From assembly GCF_024295805.1 (NCBI RefSeq), contig NZ_JANCLX010000009.1:120774-184773 (forward strand): 64,000 bases of DNA, read 5' to 3'. Position numbers and translations under genes: made by a program. The notes beneath the pieces were generated by a model. The model was not told the origin of the DNA and ran no database searches. It worked only from the letters and a program-made list of their open reading frames with translations. Below are positions 59,730-64,000 of this stretch, in pieces (position 1 is the first letter of the stretch; each line of letters begins with the position of its first letter). Source of the DNA: Streptomyces cucumeris (GTDB taxonomy: Bacteria; Actinomycetota; Actinomycetes; Streptomycetales; Streptomycetaceae).

Positions 59730-60881
59730 ATGGCGGCGACCCTGAAAGACGCGACGGCGATAGCCGGGATCGGCCGGACGGCCTTCGCCAAACGGCTCCC
59801 CGAGTCCGAGAAGACCCTGGCCTGCCGGGCGATCCTCGCCGCGCTGGACGACGCCGGGATCGCCCCGTCCGAGGTGGACGCCTTCGCCTCGTACACCATG
59901 GAGGAGACCGACGAGGTCGAGGTCGCCAAGGCGATCGGCGCCGGGGAGGTGACCTTCTTCGCCAAGGCCGGTTACGGCGGCGGCGGTTCCTGTGCCACCG
60001 TCGCCCATCTGGCCGCCGCCATCGCCACCGGACAGGCCGAGGTCGGGGTGGCCTGGCGCTCCCGCAAACGCGGCAGCGGACCGCGGCCGTGGACCAACAC
60101 CCGGGCCCAGCTCCCGACTCCGGGCCAGTGGACCCGGCCGTACGGGCTGCTGCGCCCCGCCGATGAGATCGGGATGCTGGCCCGGCGCTATATGCACGAG
60201 TACGGCGCCACCCGCGACCACCTCTTCAACGTCGCCCTGGCCTGCCGCAACCGGGCCAACCAGAACCCGGCCGCGATGATGTACGAACGCCCGCTGACCC
60301 GCGAGATGTACATGACCGCGCGCTGGATCAGCGAACCGCTGTGCCTGTTCGACAACTGTCTGGAGACGGATGGCGCACTGGCCTGTGTGGTGGTCTCCGC
60401 CGAACGGGCGCGCGACTGCCGGCGGCGCCCCGTCTACGTCCACTCCGTCGCACAGGGGCTGCCCGCCCAGCACCATGGGATGGTCAACTACTGGAACGAC
60501 GATCCGCTCTCCGGCCCTTCCTGGACCGCCGCCCGCCAACTGTGGAAGAGCGCCGACTTCGGACCGCAGGACGTGGACGTGGCCCAGATCTACGACGCCT
60601 TCACCGCCCTGATCCCGCTGTCGCTGGAGGGATACGGCTTCTGCGGGCGGGGCGAGGGCGCCGCGTTCACCGAGGGCGGCGCGCTGGAGATCGGCGGACG
60701 GCTGCCGCTCAACACCGGCGGCGGCGGGCTCAGCGAGGCGTACGTCCACGGTTTCAACCTGATCACCGAGGGGGTCAGCCAGTTGCGCGGCACCAGCACC
60801 GCCCAGGTCCCCGGCGCCACCACCTGCCTGGTCACGGCGGGTGAGGGGGTTCCCACATCCGCCCTGCTGCTGAGGAGTTGA
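59730..60881 (+). CDS. Thiolase-fold lipid-transfer protein / aldolase (Ltp-like)
   Basis: A 383-residue thiolase-superfamily protein of the lipid-transfer (SCP2-thiolase) group. GGGGSCATVAHLAAAIATGQ holds a Cys (88) at the thiolase nucleophile position, and GGGGLSEAYVHGFNLITEG is the C-terminal family motif. In cholesterol-degrading actinobacteria, Ltp proteins work with DUF35 partners as retro-aldolases that cut a beta-hydroxyacyl-CoA side chain. The DUF35 gene follows four bases downstream, so the same partnership is likely. ATG 59730 has GGAGG five bases upstream. Thiolysis cannot be excluded because the Cys is present. Confidence 0.83.
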   Translation: MAATLKDATAIAGIGRTAFAKRLPESEKTLACRAILAALDDAGIAPSEVDAFASYTMEETDEVEVAKAIGAGEVTFFAKAGYGGGGSCATVAHLAAAIATGQAEVGVAWRSRKRGSGPRPWTNTRAQLPTPGQWTRPYGLLRPADEIGMLARRYMHEYGATRDHLFNVALACRNRANQNPAAMMYERPLTREMYMTARWISEPLCLFDNCLETDGALACVVVSAERARDCRRRPVYVHSVAQGLPAQHHGMVNYWNDDPLSGPSWTAARQLWKSADFGPQDVDVAQIYDAFTALIPLSLEGYGFCGRGEGAAFTEGGALEIGGRLPLNTGGGGLSEAYVHGFNLITEGVSQLRGTSTAQVPGATTCLVTAGEGVPTSALLLRS

Positions 60882-60885
60882 GCGT

Positions 60886-61326
60886 ATGTCGGCCGAGCTG
60901 CTCCAGCCCGTCCCGGACGAGGACGGCGCACCCTTCTTCGACTACGCGGCGCGCGGCGAACTGCGCGTCCAGACCTGTGCCGGCTGTGCCGCGCCGCGGT
61001 TCCCGCCACGGCCCTGCTGCCCGTCCTGCCAGTCCTTCGAGCACCGGTGGAAGCGGACCAGCGGCCGTGGCCGGATCTGGTCCTACGTCCTGCCCCATCC
61101 GCCGCTGCTGCCCGGCTACGCCGCCCAGGCCCCCTACAACGTGGTGCTGGTGGAGCTGGCCGACCATCCGCGGATCCGGCTGGTGGGCAATGTCGTCGCA
61201 TCCGCCGACGCCCCGCTGGACTCGGTGGACCCCGGGCGGCTCCGGATCGGCGCCCCGGTCAGGGCGGCCTTCCACCGGCCCGCGGACGGACTGGCCGTGG
61301 TGCGCTGGCTGTTGGAGCGGCCATGA
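60886..61326 (+). CDS. DUF35 zinc-ribbon/OB-fold partner protein
   Basis: A 146-residue DUF35 protein. A rubredoxin-like zinc ribbon (Cys31, Cys34, Cys45, Cys48 within TCAGCAAPRFPPRPCCPSC) precedes an OB-fold (RIWSYVLPH, YNVVLVEL, VVASADAPLDS). Such proteins bind acyl-CoA and are needed by Ltp-type aldolases and some thiolases. It lies between the Ltp-like and crotonase genes; its stop overlaps the crotonase ATG (ATGA). Confidence 0.9.
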   Translation: MSAELLQPVPDEDGAPFFDYAARGELRVQTCAGCAAPRFPPRPCCPSCQSFEHRWKRTSGRGRIWSYVLPHPPLLPGYAAQAPYNVVLVELADHPRIRLVGNVVASADAPLDSVDPGRLRIGAPVRAAFHRPADGLAVVRWLLERP

Positions 61327-62090
61327 CGGTACGCGTCAGCACCGGGGAGGACGGTGTCGCGGTGGTCACCCTCGACCGCCCCGCCCGGCACAACGCCATC
61401 GACCTGGAGACCGCCGGTGAACTGATCGCCGTCTGGCGCCGCTTCCGCTTCGACGCATCGGTCCGCGCCGTGGTGCTCACCGGCGCGGGCGACCGGGCCT
61501 TCTGTACCGGGATCGACCGCTCGGCCGAGATACCGCAGCCGCCGTCGCCCTACGCCCTGGACGATCCGCTGCGCACGGTCGGCCCGAAGGCGAACGACCT
61601 GTGGAAGCCGGTGGTCGCAGCGGTGGCCGGAATGGCCTGCGGCGGGGCGTTCTACCTGCTGGGCGAGGCCGAGTTCATCGTCGCCGACGAGACCGCGGCC
61701 TTCTTCGACCCGCACACCAGCTATGGCATGGTCAGCGCCTACGAGGCCGTCCTCATGGCCCAGCGGATGCCGTTCGGCGAGGTCGCCCGGATGGCGCTGA
61801 TGGGCACCGCGGAGCGGGTCTCGGCCCGGCGGGCGTATGAGACGGGCCTGGTGAGCGAGGTGGTCCCGGCAGGGGAGGTCACGGCGGCGGCCGTGCGCGC
61901 CGCCTCCGTCCTGGCGTCGTACCCGACGGAGGCGGTGCAGGGGACGGTACGGGCGCTGTGGACGGCCAAGGAGGCCGCGCTGCACCAGGCACTCACCCAC
62001 GCGCCGCAGTTGATCGCGCTGGGGAACCTGCCGCCGGAGCGCCAGGCCGCGCGGTTCGCGGCCCGTACGCCCGGCTTCCGGCTCCGCTGA
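61323..62090 (+). CDS. Crotonase-fold protein (enoyl-CoA hydratase family)
   Basis: A 255-residue crotonase-superfamily protein. RPARHNAIDLET and AFCTGID form the first oxyanion loop and AGMACGGAFYLLGEA the second. The two glutamates of classic enoyl-CoA hydratase appear to be absent: the positions fall in GGAFYL and FFDPHTSYG. It may therefore be an isomerase, hydrolase, decarboxylase or an unusual hydratase. Its start overlaps the DUF35 stop, so it belongs to the same CoA-dependent side-chain pathway. Confidence 0.83.
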   Translation: MTVRVSTGEDGVAVVTLDRPARHNAIDLETAGELIAVWRRFRFDASVRAVVLTGAGDRAFCTGIDRSAEIPQPPSPYALDDPLRTVGPKANDLWKPVVAAVAGMACGGAFYLLGEAEFIVADETAAFFDPHTSYGMVSAYEAVLMAQRMPFGEVARMALMGTAERVSARRAYETGLVSEVVPAGEVTAAAVRAASVLASYPTEAVQGTVRALWTAKEAALHQALTHAPQLIALGNLPPERQAARFAARTPGFRLR

Positions 62091-62100
62091 CGCGGCGGTC

Positions 62101-62117
62101 GGACCGGTGGCCGGTCC
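62101..62117. terminator. Short terminator hairpin
   Basis: GGACCGG and CCGGTCC pair around TGG, between the convergent crotonase and lipoprotein genes. Confidence 0.55.
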
Positions 62118-62123
62118 ACCCGG

Positions 62124-62705
62124 TCAGCTTGCCGGGGACTTGCTGGCCGAGCTGACCTGGCACTGGTACTCGGTCCGCTTGGTGATGGTGTAGCTGTCGC
62201 TGGCGGTGAAGGTCTCGCTCTGGCCCGGCAGCACGGTCACATAGGTGCTGTCGTAGCCGAGCAGCCCGTCGCCCACGTACTCGTTCCAGCTCACGCTGAC
62301 CGAGTAGCGGAAGCTGCGGCTGGGGTCGGTGTTGGTGACCTTCACGTCGTACTTGAACTGCCCGGTGGACTGGTCGTAGCGGCAGTTGGAGCCGCTGGTC
62401 TCGGTCGAGGCGTCCGGGTTGTAGGTGGCCGGCGGGGAGTAGCTGTACGAGCTGGACGGGGTCGGGTAGCCCGGGGAGTACGACGATCCGCCCGACGAGA
62501 TCCCCGAGGGCAGGTCGGTGGGCACACCGCTGGGCAGACCGCTGGGGTCGGACGCCGGGGAGTCACCGCCGCTGCCACCGGAGCTGAAGCCGCCCAGCCC
62601 GCCGCCGCCGTGGCTGCTGCTGCCCCTGCCCTTCTTCCCGCATCCGGTGAGCGCCATCAGCCCGATGAGGGTGACGGCGAGCAGGCGTACAGAACGGCGT
62701 TGCAT
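62124..62705 (-). CDS. Lipoprotein of unknown function
   Basis: A 193-residue lipoprotein. The signal MQRRSVRLLAVTLIGLMALTGC ends in a lipobox with Cys22. A Gly/Ser/Pro/Tyr-rich linker of about 85 residues follows, then a compact beta-rich domain with two Cys (SNCRYDQ and YQCQVSS) that resembles a FxLYD-type or bacterial Ig-like domain (VTNTDPSRSFRYSVSVSW). GGGGGAG lies upstream of ATG 62705. It would sit on the outer face of the membrane. No partner is obvious. Confidence 0.78.
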   Translation of the reverse strand: MQRRSVRLLAVTLIGLMALTGCGKKGRGSSSHGGGGLGGFSSGGSGGDSPASDPSGLPSGVPTDLPSGISSGGSSYSPGYPTPSSSYSYSPPATYNPDASTETSGSNCRYDQSTGQFKYDVKVTNTDPSRSFRYSVSVSWNEYVGDGLLGYDSTYVTVLPGQSETFTASDSYTITKRTEYQCQVSSASKSPAS

Positions 62706-62880
62706 GGAATTCTCCCCCGTTGAACGGCACAAACAAGCCAACCGGACGCCAGTTGACAAGTGCACGCCACCCTAGCAACGGCACTTCCTACCCCAAAGTC
62801 ACATCGGGGCCCGGCCCGGCTCCTGGCAGTCGGAGACGATCTCGTCCGTCACCGCGGTTCCGGGCGGACGAGACCGTTCC

Positions 62881-64000
62881 TCAGGGGCGGTTGGCCGGGG
62901 GCCGGGACTGCCCGGTGCCCTTCACCGCGTCGAGCGCGTAGACACAGCGGTCCTTGCTGCACGCGTACACCACACCCCCGGCGGCCACCGGGGACCCGGT
63001 GATCTCACCGCCGGTGGCCAGCTTCCAGCGGAGCTGTCCGCCCGCCGCGTCCACCGTGTAGAGACAGTGGTCGGCCGAGCCGAAGTGGACGCGCCCGTCC
63101 GCGACGACCGGGGAGCCGATGACCTCGCCGCCCGCGGCGAACCGCCACTTGGGGGTGCCGGTGACCGCGTCGAGCGTGTACAGCGCGCTGCCGCTGCCCA
63201 GATGCACCGAACCGTCGGCGACCAGCACCGGTTCGATGGACTGGCGCGACTCGGTGGCGATCCGCCAGCGGTCGCGTCCGTTCGCCGCGTCCAGCGCGTA
63301 GACCGTGCCCAGGTAGTCGGCGATGTAGATACCGCCGCCGGTCACCGCGGGCCCCGGTGCGTACGCGGGCGCGCACAGGAAGACGGCGGGCGCCTCGAAG
63401 CGCCACCGCACCTCGCCGCGCGCGATGTCGATGGCCAGCACCCGGGTTCCGGCGGTGACATAGACGACGCCGTCGGGCGCCGACAGCAGCCGCATCGGCA
63501 CCCCGCCGCAGGACGCCGCGTCACCGATCGGGTAGGACCAGCGCTCCGCGCCGGTGCGCGCCTCCAGGGCGCGCAGCCGCGCGTCCGCCCACACATAGAC
63601 CGTGCCGTCGTGGATGACCGGCCCGGACTCGGGCGTCTCGAAGTCCGTCTGGAGGCCCTGCTTCTCCCACAGCAGCTCGCCGTTGGCCGCCTCCCACGCC
63701 TGGACGCCGCCGCCACGGGTGCCGGTGATGACCGTGCCGCGGTCCACCTTGAGCGAGTAGACCCAGCCGTCGGTGGACAGCCGCCAGCGCTCGGCGCCGT
63801 CCTCCGCGTCCAGCGCGTAGAGCGTCGGGCCGTCGGAGGCGTGGATCCGGCCGTTGGCCACGGCCATCGCCCAGGCCACGTCACGGGTCTTGAACTGCCG
63901 CCGCCCGGTGCCCACATCCAGCGCGTGCACCTCGAAGGAGGTGACATAGAGCAGATTGTCGGCGACGGCCGGGGTGCCCCAGACGTCGTTGGACATCCGG
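62881..64000 (-). CDS. PQQ-like beta-propeller protein (5' end beyond window)
   Basis: The frame runs from its stop at 62881 to the window end without a break, so the N-terminus is missing; the Met at 63996 is probably internal. At least 373 residues are visible. They form repeated PQQ-enzyme-like blades of the form GxVYxxxxDxxLYALDAxTGxxxWR, a seven- or eight-bladed propeller without the PQQ-binding residues of dehydrogenases. In Streptomyces this domain is often fused to a Ser/Thr kinase N-terminus, which cannot be checked here. Confidence 0.75.
   Translation of the reverse strand, partial: RMSNDVWGTPAVADNLLYVTSFEVHALDVGTGRRQFKTRDVAWAMAVANGRIHASDGPTLYALDAEDGAERWRLSTDGWVYSLKVDRGTVITGTRGGGVQAWEAANGELLWEKQGLQTDFETPESGPVIHDGTVYVWADARLRALEARTGAERWSYPIGDAASCGGVPMRLLSAPDGVVYVTAGTRVLAIDIARGEVRWRFEAPAVFLCAPAYAPGPAVTGGGIYIADYLGTVYALDAANGRDRWRIATESRQSIEPVLVADGSVHLGSGSALYTLDAVTGTPKWRFAAGGEVIGSPVVADGRVHFGSADHCLYTVDAAGGQLRWKLATGGEITGSPVAAGGVVYACSKDRCVYALDAVKGTGQSRPPANRP

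Noticed and set aside
62881..63996. Complete PQQ propeller gene starting at ATG 63996
   Set aside because: The frame stays open to the window end and the Met is inside a blade, so the gene most likely continues beyond the window.

Overview
The window is high-GC actinobacterial DNA that reads as a Streptomyces chromosome segment. GC-rich third codon positions, GTG starts, AGGAG-type ribosome sites and the gene families all fit: AfsR-type regulators, a DUF5753/DUF397 pair, an IPT/TIG repeat protein, Ku/LigD, and F420 biosynthesis with F420-type oxidoreductases. I see no rRNA, tRNA, CRISPR array, insertion sequence or prophage.

Layout. 0-5 kb: a MarR-like gene end, a zinc-ribbon protein, and a carnitine-to-glycine-betaine operon (cdhC-cdhA-cdhB) behind an unusual XRE-TetR fusion regulator. 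5-12.3 kb: a PLP deaminase-like enzyme, a non-homologous end-joining locus (DNA ligase and LigD polymerase divergent from ku), an NmrA-like reductase with a TetR gene, and a DUF2871 membrane protein divergent from a LysR gene. 12.3-18.5 kb: a TetM/OtrA-type ribosome-protection GTPase that may have a leader ORF, convergent with two IPT/TIG repeat proteins. 18.7-28 kb: envelope genes (LtaS-like sulfatase, GT-C-like membrane protein, a DD-carboxypeptidase with a very long acidic N-terminus), a GPP34 protein and an XRE/DUF397 module. 28-44.7 kb: scattered catabolic genes, a permease/amidohydrolase pair, a bar-like acetyltransferase, a GT87 protein, an ADP-ribosylglycohydrolase, fbiC, an LLM oxidoreductase and a Tat-exported PHP protein. 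44.8-51.2 kb: three minus-strand units coding LLM oxidoreductases, an SDR, a D-aminoacylase-like enzyme and a TIM-barrel amidohydrolase. 51.2-57.9 kb: two tandem AfsR paralogues, the first without its DNA-binding domain, then two small GEGHTP-motif proteins. 58-64 kb: an acyl-CoA ligase divergent from a thiolase-like/DUF35/crotonase operon, a lipoprotein and a partial PQQ propeller protein.

Two system-level points stand out. First, six promoters spread over 30 kb carry the same palindrome, CTGACG-N3-CGTCAG. They drive an EthD-like protein, an SDR, two LLM oxidoreductase units, an amidohydrolase and the ligase/thiolase cassette. This looks like one TetR-type regulon for breaking down a CoA-activated, possibly steroid- or terpenoid-like substrate, supplied with F420 by the nearby fbiC. 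Second, the AfsR-like pair followed by two small genes that share the GEGHTP motif looks like a derived AfsR-AfsS type regulatory module, or a multi-core peptide system.
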